Assembly: GCA_903861075.1 (NCBI GenBank)
Contig: CAIOSY010000009.1
Location: 1-64,000 of the forward strand
From: an uncultured Nitrosomonadales bacterium
Lineage (GTDB): Bacteria; Pseudomonadota; Gammaproteobacteria; Burkholderiales; Gallionellaceae
DNA length: 64,000 nt
Reading direction: 5' to 3'
A program made the translations under genes and the position numbers. This document shows, in pieces, positions 23,946 to 34,116 of the stretch (position 1 is the first letter of the stretch; each line of letters begins with the position of its first letter). The notes under the pieces are model-generated. The model saw only the letters and a list, made by a program, of their open reading frames with translations. It had not been told where the DNA came from and ran no database searches.

Positions 23946-24034
23946 CAGCGCGGGAGAAATCGCGGAAACTTCCAAACAGTGCCGATTTGTCATCAGCTTG
24001 CGGGGCACTCTAAATATACTAGCTAAAGCGAGGA

Positions 24035-24070
24035 AACCCGTTTTGGCACAAGCTGAGCGGGTTTTCTTTT
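24035..24070 (+). terminator. intrinsic terminator hopJ-metX
   Basis: AAACCCG ... CGGGTTTTCTTTT hairpin with T-rich tail. Confidence 0.55.
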
Positions 24071-24079
24071 GGAGCTGAT

Positions 24080-25213
24080 TTGAGCAATTCTGTAGGGGTG
24101 GTGGCAACAAAACGCGCTGTATTTGAGATGCCGCTGAGATTTCGCAGCGGCGCTGTTTTGCCGCGTTATGAGCTGGTATATGAAACCTATGGCACATTGA
24201 ATGCCGATAGGTCTAACGCCATTCTGATTTGTCATGCCTTGTCAGGCCATCACCATGTAGCAGGTTACTACTCAGATGCGCCAAACAATATTGGTTGGTG
24301 GGACAATATGGTAGGTCCCGGTAAGCCGATCAATACCGATAAATTTTACGTTATCGGACTGAATAATTTGGGCGGTTGCCACGGTTCTACGGGCCCGTCA
24401 TCGATCAACCCTGAAACAGGGCTGCCTTATGGGTCAAGTTTTCCCGTTATTACGGTGGAAGACTGGGTGGAATCTCAGGCGCGACTGGCTAGCGAGCTGG
24501 GTATTGACTGTTTTGCGGCTGTGGTTGGGGGGAGTTTAGGTGGGATGCAGGCATTGCAGTGGTCGTTAGCTTATCCTGAGCGGGTACGCCATGTATTAGC
24601 CATCGCCAGTGCACCGAGACTGACTGCTCAGAATATTGCCTTTAATGACGTTGCGCGCAATGCAATTTTGACGGATCCTGATTTTCATGGCGGTGACTTT
24701 TACCTTCATGGTGTGGTGCCGACGCGTGGTTTGCGTCTGGCGCGTATGCTGGGGCATATCACTTATTTATCAGACGATGCGATGGCTGATAAATTCGGCA
24801 GAGAACTTCGAACCGGGCAATATAATTATGGTTATGAAGTGGAGTTTCAAATTGAGTCTTATCTGCGTTATCAGGGCGATAAATTCGCGGCCTATTTTGA
24901 TGCTAATACCTATCTGTTAATGACTAAGGCGCTGGATTATTTCGACCCTGCACAAGATTATGAGGGGGATTTAAATAAAGCCTTTGCGCGTGCGCGTGCC
25001 AATTTCCTGGTGATTTCGTTTACGACCGATTGGCGTTTTTCGCCGCAACGCTCGAGGGAAATCGTCCGCCCTTTGCTGCATAATCATCGCAATGTCAGTT
25101 ATGCCGAAATTACTTCCAACCATGGGCACGACTCTTTCTTGATGGATGACTCTCAGTATATGGATGTCGTGCGCGCCTATCTTGCCAACATTCGTTGCGG
25201 GGTGAAAGTATGA
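24080..25213 (+). CDS. metX: homoserine O-acetyl/succinyltransferase
   Basis: [43 protein letters not shown] start. Confidence 0.95.
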   Translation: MSNSVGVVATKRAVFEMPLRFRSGAVLPRYELVYETYGTLNADRSNAILICHALSGHHHVAGYYSDAPNNIGWWDNMVGPGKPINTDKFYVIGLNNLGGCHGSTGPSSINPETGLPYGSSFPVITVEDWVESQARLASELGIDCFAAVVGGSLGGMQALQWSLAYPERVRHVLAIASAPRLTAQNIAFNDVARNAILTDPDFHGGDFYLHGVVPTRGLRLARMLGHITYLSDDAMADKFGRELRTGQYNYGYEVEFQIESYLRYQGDKFAAYFDANTYLLMTKALDYFDPAQDYEGDLNKAFARARANFLVISFTTDWRFSPQRSREIVRPLLHNHRNVSYAEITSNHGHDSFLMDDSQYMDVVRAYLANIRCGVKV

Positions 25214-25815
25214 GTATAGAATCGTTGGCTGCGGAACGTCCAGATTTCGAAGCCATTGCGGCCTGGATTCCCAAGGGCGCCAAAGTGTTGGACTTAGGTT
25301 GTGGCGATGGTAGTTTATTGCGCTATCTGAAGGATACACGAGGGGTGCGGGGTTACGGTGTGGAGATACGCGATGTCGACATTGTGATGTGTGTCGCGAA
25401 TGGTGTGAATGTCATTCAGAATGACTTGGATTCGGGGTTGTCCGATTTTGAGGATAATGCTTTTGATTTCGTCATTCTTTCGCAGACCCTCCAGGCAACA
25501 CGTCATACTGAGGCGTTGATGCAGGAAATTATGCGCGTCGGACGCGAGGGTATCGTTAGCTTTCCAAACTTCGGCTATTGGCGCAGTCGACTTAATGTCG
25601 TGCTGGGTAATATGCCCGTGTCGCGCGAATTACCTTACCAGTGGTATGACACCCCGAATGTTCATTTGTGTACCCTCAATGATTTTGAGAATTTCTGCAG
25701 TTTGTATTGCATCAGTATTACTGAACGCCGTGTGATGACCGGTGGGCGTGAAGTCGGTTTTTTGCCTAACCTGCTGGGCAGTACTGCGGTTTATCGCTTT
25801 CAACGCGGAGTATGA
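25210..25815 (+). CDS. metW: methionine biosynthesis protein MetW
   Basis: [53 protein letters not shown]; start overlaps metX stop. Confidence 0.93.
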   Translation: MSIESLAAERPDFEAIAAWIPKGAKVLDLGCGDGSLLRYLKDTRGVRGYGVEIRDVDIVMCVANGVNVIQNDLDSGLSDFEDNAFDFVILSQTLQATRHTEALMQEIMRVGREGIVSFPNFGYWRSRLNVVLGNMPVSRELPYQWYDTPNVHLCTLNDFENFCSLYCISITERRVMTGGREVGFLPNLLGSTAVYRFQRGV

Positions 25816-27080
25816 GCGTTATCAATCAGCTTTTCACCCGCCGCATGGCAATCTGTGTGTTCACCGGTTTTAGTTCGGGTTTGCCGCTGTATTTATTGTT
25901 CAATTTGTTGCCGGCCTGGCTGCGCAGTGAGCACGTCGATCTTAAAACCATAGGTCTGTTCGCGCTGATCCAGTTTCCCTATACCTGGAAGTTCATCTGG
26001 TCGCCGTTGCTTGATCGCTATGCCTTGCCAATGCTGGGACGCCGTCGTGGTTGGATGGCGCTGACGCAGATTGGTTTGCTGGTTGTTATTGCAGGTATGG
26101 GCGGGTTTTCGCCAGCGAGTCAGCTTTCTACTATCGCCTGGTGCGCGACGCTGCTGGCCGTGCTGGGCGCAACTCAGGATATTGTTCTGGATGCCTATCG
26201 CCGTGAGTTGCTGGCTGATACGGAGTTGGGTTTGGGTAATGCCGTTCATGTCAATGCTTACCGTATTGCAGGTTTGGTACCGGGTTCTTTGTCGCTCATT
26301 TTGTCGGATTTTATGCCCTGGAGTATGGTATTTATCATTACTGCCTTGTTTATGTTGCCCGGTATAGTGATGACGCTGTTGGTGCAAGAGCCGCCACTTG
26401 TAATTGCGCCGAAGACTTTGCGTGAGGCGGTAGTTGAACCTTTCCGTGAATTTATCAATCGCCAGGGTTTACGCAGTGCATTGTTAATACTGGCTTTTTT
26501 GTTATTTTATAAGTTGGGTGATAGCCTGTGTACCGCGCTCGCCACGCCGTTTTATCTTGATATGGGTTTTTCCAAAACCGACATAGGCTTAATTGCTAAA
26601 AATGCAGGACTTTGGCCCGCGGTGATAGGCGGTATGCTGGGTGGGCTTTGGATGGTGAAAATCGGCATCAACCGGGCGCTATGGTTGTTTGGTGTAGTAC
26701 AAGTGCTGGCAATATTCGGCTTTGCCTGGCTGGCCTCCATAGGCTATCACGCTGAAATTGGTGCATTGGAACGCATGCAACTGGCGGCGGTGATCGGACT
26801 TGAAGCGCTGGGCGTCGGTTTAGGTACGGTTGCCTTTGTCGCCTTTATCGCACGGACTACACACCCGGCATATACCGCGACACAGTTTGCTTTGTTCACT
26901 AGTTTAATGGCGATGCCCCGCACGTTTGCCAATGCGGCGACAGGCTGGCTGGTCGAGGTTATGGGATGGTATGGCTTTTTTATGTTGTGTGCGCTGATGG
27001 CTGTCCCGGGTATGCTGCTGCTGTTTAAAGTCGCGCCCTGGCAAGTCGCTTCATCGGGAGATTTAACCGGCCGCGCATAA
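25812..27080 (+). CDS. ampG: AmpG-family muropeptide MFS transporter
   Basis: GFSSGLPLYLLFNLLPAWLRSEHVDLKTIGLF, PYTWKFIWSPLLDRYALPMLGRRRGWM. Confidence 0.9.
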   Translation: MSVINQLFTRRMAICVFTGFSSGLPLYLLFNLLPAWLRSEHVDLKTIGLFALIQFPYTWKFIWSPLLDRYALPMLGRRRGWMALTQIGLLVVIAGMGGFSPASQLSTIAWCATLLAVLGATQDIVLDAYRRELLADTELGLGNAVHVNAYRIAGLVPGSLSLILSDFMPWSMVFIITALFMLPGIVMTLLVQEPPLVIAPKTLREAVVEPFREFINRQGLRSALLILAFLLFYKLGDSLCTALATPFYLDMGFSKTDIGLIAKNAGLWPAVIGGMLGGLWMVKIGINRALWLFGVVQVLAIFGFAWLASIGYHAEIGALERMQLAAVIGLEALGVGLGTVAFVAFIARTTHPAYTATQFALFTSLMAMPRTFANAATGWLVEVMGWYGFFMLCALMAVPGMLLLFKVAPWQVASSGDLTGRA

Positions 27081-27179
27081 AAAACGGGCGGGGATGGAGC
27101 CAGTCCGTTGCTGTGAGACGCAGAGCAGGCCGTAAACCGCCCGCTCTGGGAAACCTTTAACAGACCGTCATAATCAAGA

Positions 27180-28700
27180 TCAGAAGAAGCCGAGTCTTTG
27201 TTCGCTGTAGCTGACCAGAAGATTCTTGGTTTGCTGGTAGTGATCAAGCATCATCTTGTGCGTCTCGCGACCGATTCCCGATTCCTTGTAGCCACCAAAG
27301 GCTGCGCCGGCTGCGTAGTCATGGTAGCAATTAGTCCATACGCGACCCGCCTTGATGGCGCGACCCATGCGATAGGCCACATTGCCGTTGCGGCTCCATA
27401 CGCCTGCGCCCAAACCATACAAAGTGTCGTTAGCCAATTCCAGCGCTTCAGCCTCATCCTTGAAGGTGGTGACAGCCAGCACCGGCCCGAAGATTTCTTC
27501 CTGGAAAATGCGCATCTTGTTGTGGCCTTTAAATAATGTCGGCTGTACATAATAACCGCCAGCCAAATCGTCACTCAGATTGGCTTGTGCGCCGCCTGTC
27601 AGCACTTCGGCCCCTTCTTGTACACCCAGTTCAAGGTAGGACAATATTTTGGTCAGCTGCTCTTTGGATGCCTGTGCACCCATCATGGTGTCGGTGTCCA
27701 GCGGATTGCCGTGTTTGATGGCAGCGACGCGTTTCAATACACGCTCCATGAATTTGTCGTAGATGGATTCATGAATGAGTGCGCGCGATGGGCAGGTGCA
27801 CACTTCCCCCTGATTGAATGCAAACAGCACCAGACCTTCAATCGCCTTGTCAAGAAAGCCGTCATCCTTATCCATCACGTCGGCAAAGAAAATATTCGGT
27901 GACTTCCCGCCCAGTTCCAGTGTGGCGGGAATCAAATTGTTGGCAGCGGTCTGGGCAATCACACGGCCTGTGGTAGTCGATCCGGTGAAGGCGATTTTGG
28001 CGATGCGACGGCTACTCGCCAGAGGCATACCGGCTTCGCGACCAAAACCATTGACGATGTTCAGCACGCCGGGGGGGAGCAGGTCGGCGATCAGCTCCAT
28101 CAGGATCAAAATGCTGATCGGTGTGGACTCGGCGGGTTTGAGTACCACGCAGTTACCTGCACCGAGCGCCGGTGCTAGTTTCCAGGCCGCCATCAGAATA
28201 GGGAAGTTCCACGGAATGATCTGGCCGACGACACCCAGCGGTTCATGGAAGTGATAGGCAATCGTTGTCTCGTTGATTTCGGACAAATGGCCTTCCTGTG
28301 CGCGCAGGCAACCGGCAAAGTAACGGAAGTGATCGACGGACAAGGGAATATCAGCATTCAATGTTTCGCGTATCGCTTTGCCATTGTCTACGGTTTCGGC
28401 GTAGGCCAGGACTTCCAGATTGGCTTCGATGCGGTCGGCGATTTTCAGCAAGATGTTGGAGCGTTCGGTGATGGAAGTCTTTCCCCATTGATCTGCAGCA
28501 GCGTGTGCTGCATCGAGTGCTAATTCAATATCCTCTGCACCGGAACGTGCGGCTTTGGTGTACACCTTTCCGCTGATGGGCGTGATGACATCAAAGTATT
28601 CACCCTTGGTCGGGGCAACCCACTTGCCGCCGATGAAATTGTCGTATTGGGTTTTGTATTGAATCTTTGCGCCGGCGGCACCTGGAGCTGCATAAATCAT
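27180..28700 (-). CDS. NAD-dependent aldehyde dehydrogenase (ExaC/AldB type)
   Basis: [57 protein letters not shown]. Confidence 0.94.
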   Translation of the reverse strand: MIYAAPGAAGAKIQYKTQYDNFIGGKWVAPTKGEYFDVITPISGKVYTKAARSGAEDIELALDAAHAAADQWGKTSITERSNILLKIADRIEANLEVLAYAETVDNGKAIRETLNADIPLSVDHFRYFAGCLRAQEGHLSEINETTIAYHFHEPLGVVGQIIPWNFPILMAAWKLAPALGAGNCVVLKPAESTPISILILMELIADLLPPGVLNIVNGFGREAGMPLASSRRIAKIAFTGSTTTGRVIAQTAANNLIPATLELGGKSPNIFFADVMDKDDGFLDKAIEGLVLFAFNQGEVCTCPSRALIHESIYDKFMERVLKRVAAIKHGNPLDTDTMMGAQASKEQLTKILSYLELGVQEGAEVLTGGAQANLSDDLAGGYYVQPTLFKGHNKMRIFQEEIFGPVLAVTTFKDEAEALELANDTLYGLGAGVWSRNGNVAYRMGRAIKAGRVWTNCYHDYAAGAAFGGYKESGIGRETHKMMLDHYQQTKNLLVSYSEQRLGFF

Positions 28701-28773
28701 GATATTTTCTCCTCGTTATATTGAATGACGATCAATCAGATCGCGCCTACTGCTGTCCTGCATACCCAGTTAC

Positions 28774-28788
28774 GCAATTAACAGGCCA
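28774..28788 (-). promoter_or_regulatory. sigma54 (-24/-12) promoter for the aldehyde dehydrogenase
   Basis: Minus strand TGGCCTGTTAATTGC: GG-N10-GC spacing matches the TGGCAYR-N4-TTGCW consensus. Confidence 0.7.
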
Positions 28789-28883
28789 GTACGGCCTTAA
28801 TATGCTTGCCATTGATTGTATTAGAAAAAATATTAGACAGACTTGTTCGTACAGATGGGTGTTACGTTTCAGTTTGATACAGC

Positions 28884-28900
28884 TGTCACAAAACGAGACA
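28884..28900. promoter_or_regulatory. probable activator binding site (UAS)
   Basis: Inverted repeat TGTCaC-aaaac-GaGACA about 100 bp upstream of the -24/-12 element, between divergent activator and ALDH. Confidence 0.5.
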
Positions 28901-28993
28901 ATCGTAGCTATTTTGAGGGCTAAGCTATTGCAGCGCTGTGCCATTCCTCTATACTTCGAAAAAAGTTCCATTGCATCAACTTGGGGAGATCGT

Positions 28994-30883
28994 ATGACTC
29001 AATCAGCATTAGCGTTGCGCCAGGCACGCTCGCATCTGTTGCAATATGGCGAATGCCCCGATGGCACGCTGGATGAGCGGATCGCGCGTTCCTGGCGGCG
29101 CAGTCTGGATGCGGGTGTGTTACCGGCAGGCAGGCTAATGGATGTTGATCCGATCACCGGCAATACGTTGCGTTATGCGCTGGCAACGAATCATGACCTG
29201 CTGGCGCATTCACGCCCCGTCATGGAATATCTGCATCAACAGGTCAAGCACAGCCAAAGCATGGTGATTCTTGCCGACAAGCATGCCACTCTGATGCACA
29301 CCTTGGGTGATGTGAGTTTTCTTAATAAGGCGGAACGCGTTGCGCTCTCTACAGGCTCCAGCTGGCAGGAACAATATCGCGGGACGAATGCTATCGGTAC
29401 CGCACTGTCTGAGGCGAGTTCTGTTGAAGTGCATGGTGCGGAACATTTCCTTGAGCGCAACGGATTCCTTACCTGCGCGGCCACGCCCATCATGTCGGCG
29501 GACGGAAAATTACTGGGCATTATTGACATTTCAGGGGATCACCGCCATCGTCATCCTCACACGCTGGGTTTGGTCAGTATGGCAGCAAGGATGATAGAAA
29601 ACCGTTTAATGCTGGCGAATTGTCAGCGCCATACCCGTTTGCATCTGCATGCCCATCCAGAAGGTATTGGTTCGGTGGCGGAAGGTATTATTGCTATCTC
29701 TGCCGATGGCTGGGTCGCGGGTGCGAACCGGACAGGATTAGAGATGCTGCATTTGTCGCCAAACGATATTGGCAGTGTAAAGGTCGCTGATGTACTGGAT
29801 GTGCGGTTGGATGAGTTGCTCGTGCGAAATCAGCAACGCATGATGGCCCCCAGACCAATCCATTTGTATGACGGTACGCCATTGTTTATACAGGTACATG
29901 CAGCGGAAGACAGGGTGGTATCTGTCCGTTCTGCTTCCCCATCGGCAGACGCCTTGTCCAAACTCGATCTGGGCGATCCACTCTGGCACAGTGCTACTGA
30001 TAAAGCGCGTCGCGTTGCAGGTAAACCCATTCCTTTGCTGCTGTATGGCGAGTCCGGTGTGGGTAAGGAGTTATTTGCGAGGGCTGTGCATGAGAGCGGG
30101 CCGCGTCGTGACCAACCTTTCGTCGCCATCAACTGTGGCGCGTTGCCCGAGCAACTGATAGAGGCGGAATTATTCGGCTATGTGCCCGGCGCGTTCACGG
30201 GCGCCCGTCGTGAGGGATGTATCGGTCACCTGCGCGAGGCACAAGGCGGTACGTTGTTCCTGGACGAAATCGGCGATATGCCGCTCACAATGCAAACCCG
30301 TCTGTTGCGCGTGTTGCAAGAGCGTCTGGTGGTGCCGCTCGGGGGGGGGAAAGCTGTCGAAGTCGATTTCAGTCTGATCTGTGCGTCGCATCGCAAGTTG
30401 CGCGAAGATGTAGATAAAGGCATGTTCCGTGGGGATTTGTATTATCGCATCAATGGCTTGACGGTGAATCTGCCCGCCTTGCGTGAACGTGTGGACTTTC
30501 AGGCGCTTACGGAGCGCATATTGGTCGAACACAATCCAGAGCATGCCGTCTATTTGAAGCCGGAACTACTCGTGAAATTGAGCCGTCATCCCTGGCCTGG
30601 CAATATTCGTCAATATTCTAGTTTATTGCGTACCGCAAGCGCCATGCTGGATGCGCATGAAAACTGTATCGACTGGCAGCATCTGCCGGATGATCTGATG
30701 GATGAACTGGCAGCAGATGCGGAGAATATTTTGCCTGGCAGCACCGTTCCTCAGAACCTGAAAGAACTTTCGCTCGCTGTAATTCAACAGACCCTTCAAG
30801 ACAGCCACGGGAATGTGTCTGCTGCGGCTCGCCGTTTGGGCATCAGCCGGCAAACGCTGTATCGCAAGATAGCGCTTGTGTGA
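28994..30883 (+). CDS. sigma54-dependent transcriptional activator (AcoR family)
   Basis: Start reset to ATG 28994; GESGVGKELFARAVHESG, GAFTGARREG, FIS-type HTH NVSAAARRLGISRQTLYRKI; GAF-type N-terminus. Confidence 0.93.
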   Translation: MTQSALALRQARSHLLQYGECPDGTLDERIARSWRRSLDAGVLPAGRLMDVDPITGNTLRYALATNHDLLAHSRPVMEYLHQQVKHSQSMVILADKHATLMHTLGDVSFLNKAERVALSTGSSWQEQYRGTNAIGTALSEASSVEVHGAEHFLERNGFLTCAATPIMSADGKLLGIIDISGDHRHRHPHTLGLVSMAARMIENRLMLANCQRHTRLHLHAHPEGIGSVAEGIIAISADGWVAGANRTGLEMLHLSPNDIGSVKVADVLDVRLDELLVRNQQRMMAPRPIHLYDGTPLFIQVHAAEDRVVSVRSASPSADALSKLDLGDPLWHSATDKARRVAGKPIPLLLYGESGVGKELFARAVHESGPRRDQPFVAINCGALPEQLIEAELFGYVPGAFTGARREGCIGHLREAQGGTLFLDEIGDMPLTMQTRLLRVLQERLVVPLGGGKAVEVDFSLICASHRKLREDVDKGMFRGDLYYRINGLTVNLPALRERVDFQALTERILVEHNPEHAVYLKPELLVKLSRHPWPGNIRQYSSLLRTASAMLDAHENCIDWQHLPDDLMDELAADAENILPGSTVPQNLKELSLAVIQQTLQDSHGNVSAAARRLGISRQTLYRKIALV

Positions 30884-31071
30884 CAACGTTCAGTCTTCTG
30901 ATTTTTATAAATTAACAGTAGGCATTGCTGGTATGGCTAATGAAAGGATGTAGTGAATTTGTGTAAAAACTGCAAGAGATCCTTGACGATCAGATTGAGG
31001 TAGAGGCAAGATGCGTCTTACGGTGATTCGGCACTATCGAATCGTTTTAATTTTTTAACAGGAGTGCATTT

Positions 31072-31203
31072 ATGAAACAGGCATTATTCGCAATGTTGTT
31101 GATGTTCGGTGTGTCCGGTAGTGTGTTTGCCTGCGATGGCAGCGGTCATCAAACGAAATCAACGACTGCAACACCGGCAGCACCCGCAGCACCGGTAAAG
31201 TAA
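31072..31203 (+). CDS. small secreted peptide or lipoprotein (43 aa)
   Basis: Hand translation MKQALFAMLLMFGVSGSVFACDGSGHQTKSTTATPAAPAAPVK*; upstream ACAGGAG ribosome-binding site; signal peptide; strong terminator downstream. Confidence 0.7.
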   Translation: MKQALFAMLLMFGVSGSVFACDGSGHQTKSTTATPAAPAAPVK

Positions 31204-31228
31204 TTGCGTCGTTAATTCGGTTTATAGC

Positions 31229-31257
31229 GAGGTCCGGGAAACCGGACCTCCTTTTTT
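31229..31257 (+). terminator. intrinsic terminator after the small ORF
   Basis: GAGGTCCGG-GAAA-CCGGACCTC followed by CTTTTTT. Confidence 0.9.
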
Positions 31258-31331
31258 CTGGGGTGCAGATTGAAAATCCAATAAATTAAGGGGATGCCCG
31301 GTAATGCCCTTGTTTACAAATAGCGTATGGG

Positions 31332-32654
31332 TCAGATTTCTCTGACAAATACTTTGGATTTTCGCTGGTAATTGTATAGTGATTTTTTCTGTGCGGGCAG
31401 CGCAGTGACGGGGCTTTCGACAAAGCCACGTTCTAAAAACCAGTGTGCGGTCCGTGTCGTTAATACAAACAACTTTTTAAGTTTTTGCGATTTGGCCAGC
31501 ACAGCCATGTGATCGAGAATGGCTTCACCATAGCCTTTATCCCTGCATTGCATATCCACAGCAAGGCAGGCAAGTTCGGCGGCGGCTTCGTCAGGGAAGG
31601 GGTAGAGCGCGGCGCAACCGACAATGCGGTGGTCGTGCTCTAAAACCACGAAGCGCTCGATTTCCTGCTCCAGCAATTCGCGCGAGCGTCGCACCAGTAT
31701 GCCCTGCTCTTCGAGCGGACGTAATAATTGTAAAATTCCACCGACATCTTCGATAGATGCATCGCGCAGTGTGTTGAGGGTCGATTCGACCACCATCGTG
31801 CCAATACCTTCATCGCTGAATAGTTCTTGCAGCACCGCGCCGTCAGTGTGCCGGCTGATCAGATGCGTGCGTGCGACACCGGCTTCACAGGCGCGAATGG
31901 CGCAGGGTAGAAACAGGTTAACGTCGTCTGATTGAAAGCGCTGGGAGGACAATTCATTTTGCGCTTGGGCGACGGTCAATACCCTGATTAACTCATTTTG
32001 TTGTCCTTGCACCCCATCGGTATCCATTAGGAATACCAGTTTGTCGGCATCTAAGGCAATCGCTGTCGCGGTTGCAACATCTTCCAGGGTTAAATTGAAC
32101 ACTTCGCCCGTGGGTGAAAATCCAAGCGGTGAGAGCAATACCACTTCGCCGTAGTTTAGGCGATTGTTAATAGCGGCGACATCAATCTTACGAACGCTGC
32201 CGGTATGCTGCAGATCAATCCCATTGATCACGCCTATCGGTTGTGCTGTGATGAAATTGCCGCCAGCCACGCGTATGTCGGCATTCGCCATCGGTGAGTT
32301 GGCCAGCCCCATCGAGAGCAGAGCCTCAATTTCAACTCGCACGCGACCGACGGATTCTTTTACGCATTGCATGGTTTCGGCATCGGTTATGCGTATCCCT
32401 TGATGGTAAAGATCATCCAGATTTTTACGTGCCGAGTGTTGTTCAATTTGCGGCCGGGCACCATGAACTAAGATCAGTCTGATTCCCAGTGCGGCTAATA
32501 GGTTGAAGTCATGGGTCAGTGCGACAAATTTGCCATCTTCGACCATTTCTCCACCGAAGGCGATGACAAAGGTTTTACCCCGAAAGCTATTGATGTAGGG
32601 TGCGACTGAGCGAAACCAGGAAACAAAATCAGCAGGTGTTGTTGTGATTGGCAT
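31332..32654 (-). CDS. argA: amino-acid N-acetyltransferase (N-acetylglutamate synthase)
   Basis: AAK-like N-terminal domain (FRGKTFVIAFGGEMVEDGKF) plus C-terminal GNAT domain (LAVDMQCRDKGYGEAIL). Confidence 0.93.
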   Translation of the reverse strand: MPITTTPADFVSWFRSVAPYINSFRGKTFVIAFGGEMVEDGKFVALTHDFNLLAALGIRLILVHGARPQIEQHSARKNLDDLYHQGIRITDAETMQCVKESVGRVRVEIEALLSMGLANSPMANADIRVAGGNFITAQPIGVINGIDLQHTGSVRKIDVAAINNRLNYGEVVLLSPLGFSPTGEVFNLTLEDVATATAIALDADKLVFLMDTDGVQGQQNELIRVLTVAQAQNELSSQRFQSDDVNLFLPCAIRACEAGVARTHLISRHTDGAVLQELFSDEGIGTMVVESTLNTLRDASIEDVGGILQLLRPLEEQGILVRRSRELLEQEIERFVVLEHDHRIVGCAALYPFPDEAAAELACLAVDMQCRDKGYGEAILDHMAVLAKSQKLKKLFVLTTRTAHWFLERGFVESPVTALPAQKKSLYNYQRKSKVFVREI

Positions 32655-32730
32655 TGGAGTCCTATTCAGTGGGTGCGTATCATGCCGTCTGCTTGTTTGA
32701 AATAAGCAATATTGCTACGGAGCGGTTTGC

Positions 32731-33465
32731 TTAACAAAAATCGCCCCAGAGGGTTTGCAGTGCGGACAATCCGGCCACAGCGGCGGTTTCGGTGCGCAAT
32801 ACACGCGCACCCAGTTTGATGGGTGTAAAACCGCAAAGCAGCGCGGAGTCACTCTCGGCGGCGCTAAATCCGCCTTCTGCGCCGATTAACAGTACGGCAG
32901 CGCCATCCGGTTTTTGCTGCGACTGGAGTGATGCTGCACCCTGAGGTAGCAGGATAAACTTGCTGTGAGTGCTTCCCCGTATTTTTTGCAGCCACACCAT
33001 GATGTCCAGGGGCGCATGAATAATCGGCAATACATTGCGCCCGCATTGTTCACAAGCGGCAATGGCCACTTGTTGCCAGTGCTCGGTGCGTTTTGTAGCA
33101 CGCTCAGCCGAGAGTTTGGCAATGCTGCGCTCGGTTGCCAGCGGCTGGATTTCGCTTACACCCAGTTCAGTGGCTTTTTGAATGACCCAATCCATTTTTT
33201 CACTGCTGGATAAGGCTTGCGCCAATACCACTTTCAAGGCTGATTCCCGGTTGATATCTGTATGAATAAGATTGCCGATGATAACGTGTTTGCCGGGTAA
33301 ACTTGCAATCCGGCCATGGCATTCATGCCCATTGCCGTCAAACAATTGTACGGGATCCCCCTCGCGTAGACGTAATACCCGACTGGCATGGTGTGCTGCA
33401 TCGGCAGGCAAACTATAAGTATCAGTGGACGGCAGTGGCGGGAGGCAATAAAAGCGTGGCATCAT
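32731..33465 (-). CDS. rsmE: 16S rRNA (uracil1498-N3)-methyltransferase
   Basis: HHASRVLRLREGDPVQLFDG, QKATELGVSEIQPLATERS, LLIGAEGGFSAAE, LGARVLRTETA. Confidence 0.93.
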   Translation of the reverse strand: MMPRFYCLPPLPSTDTYSLPADAAHHASRVLRLREGDPVQLFDGNGHECHGRIASLPGKHVIIGNLIHTDINRESALKVVLAQALSSSEKMDWVIQKATELGVSEIQPLATERSIAKLSAERATKRTEHWQQVAIAACEQCGRNVLPIIHAPLDIMVWLQKIRGSTHSKFILLPQGAASLQSQQKPDGAAVLLIGAEGGFSAAESDSALLCGFTPIKLGARVLRTETAAVAGLSALQTLWGDFC

Positions 33466-33561
33466 GAACCTGTTATGAGTGGTGTATGGACATGATAATA
33501 TACCGCAGCGGCTAAAAATGGCTACGCAAGTTTAACGATAATTTTTTTTCAGGAATGTGAA

Positions 33562-34116
33562 ATGGTTAGTTTGCAACCGCCACTATGTGATTTTGGCAAG
33601 AAGGCTCAGGATTTTGATTTGTTGGGTGTAGACGGGGTTAGATATAACCTGGCTAATGCGCGCGGCAAAAATGGCTTATTGGTAATGTTTATCTGTAATC
33701 ATTGTCCTTACGTGAAATCGATACGCGATCGTCTGGTGCGAGATACGCATGAATTGCAGCAGTTTGGCATCAATAGTATCGCGATTATGTCCAATGATAT
33801 TGCCGATTATGAAGAGGATTCCTTTGAGAACATGAAGCGTGTGAGCCAGGAATATGGATATCCTTTCCCTTATGTTCTGGATCCGACCCAACAAGTGGCG
33901 AAAGATTACGGTGCGGTGTGCACCCCTGATTTTTTTGGATTCAACGCCAATCTTGAATTGCAATACCGTGGCCGTTTGGATGCTTCTCGTAAGGAAGCCA
34001 TCGCGCATGCTCCGCGCGATTTGTTTGTTGCCATGCGAGAAATTGCACAGACCGGGTGCGGTCCGCAGGTGCAAATGGCAAGTATGGGATGTTCGATTAA
34101 ATGGAAAAGCGAGTGA
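33562..34116 (+). CDS. thioredoxin-fold (AhpC/TSA-like) redox protein
   Basis: MFICNHCPYVKSIRDRL, YGAVCTPDFFGF. Confidence 0.87.
   Translation: MVSLQPPLCDFGKKAQDFDLLGVDGVRYNLANARGKNGLLVMFICNHCPYVKSIRDRLVRDTHELQQFGINSIAIMSNDIADYEEDSFENMKRVSQEYGYPFPYVLDPTQQVAKDYGAVCTPDFFGFNANLELQYRGRLDASRKEAIAHAPRDLFVAMREIAQTGCGPQVQMASMGCSIKWKSE

Noticed and set aside
28721-28993. N-terminal 91 aa of the activator ORF (MNDDQSDRAYCCPAYPV...)
   Set aside because: This segment covers the sigma54 promoter and UAS of the divergent ALDH; the conserved start MTQSALALRQARSHLLQYG begins at 28994.
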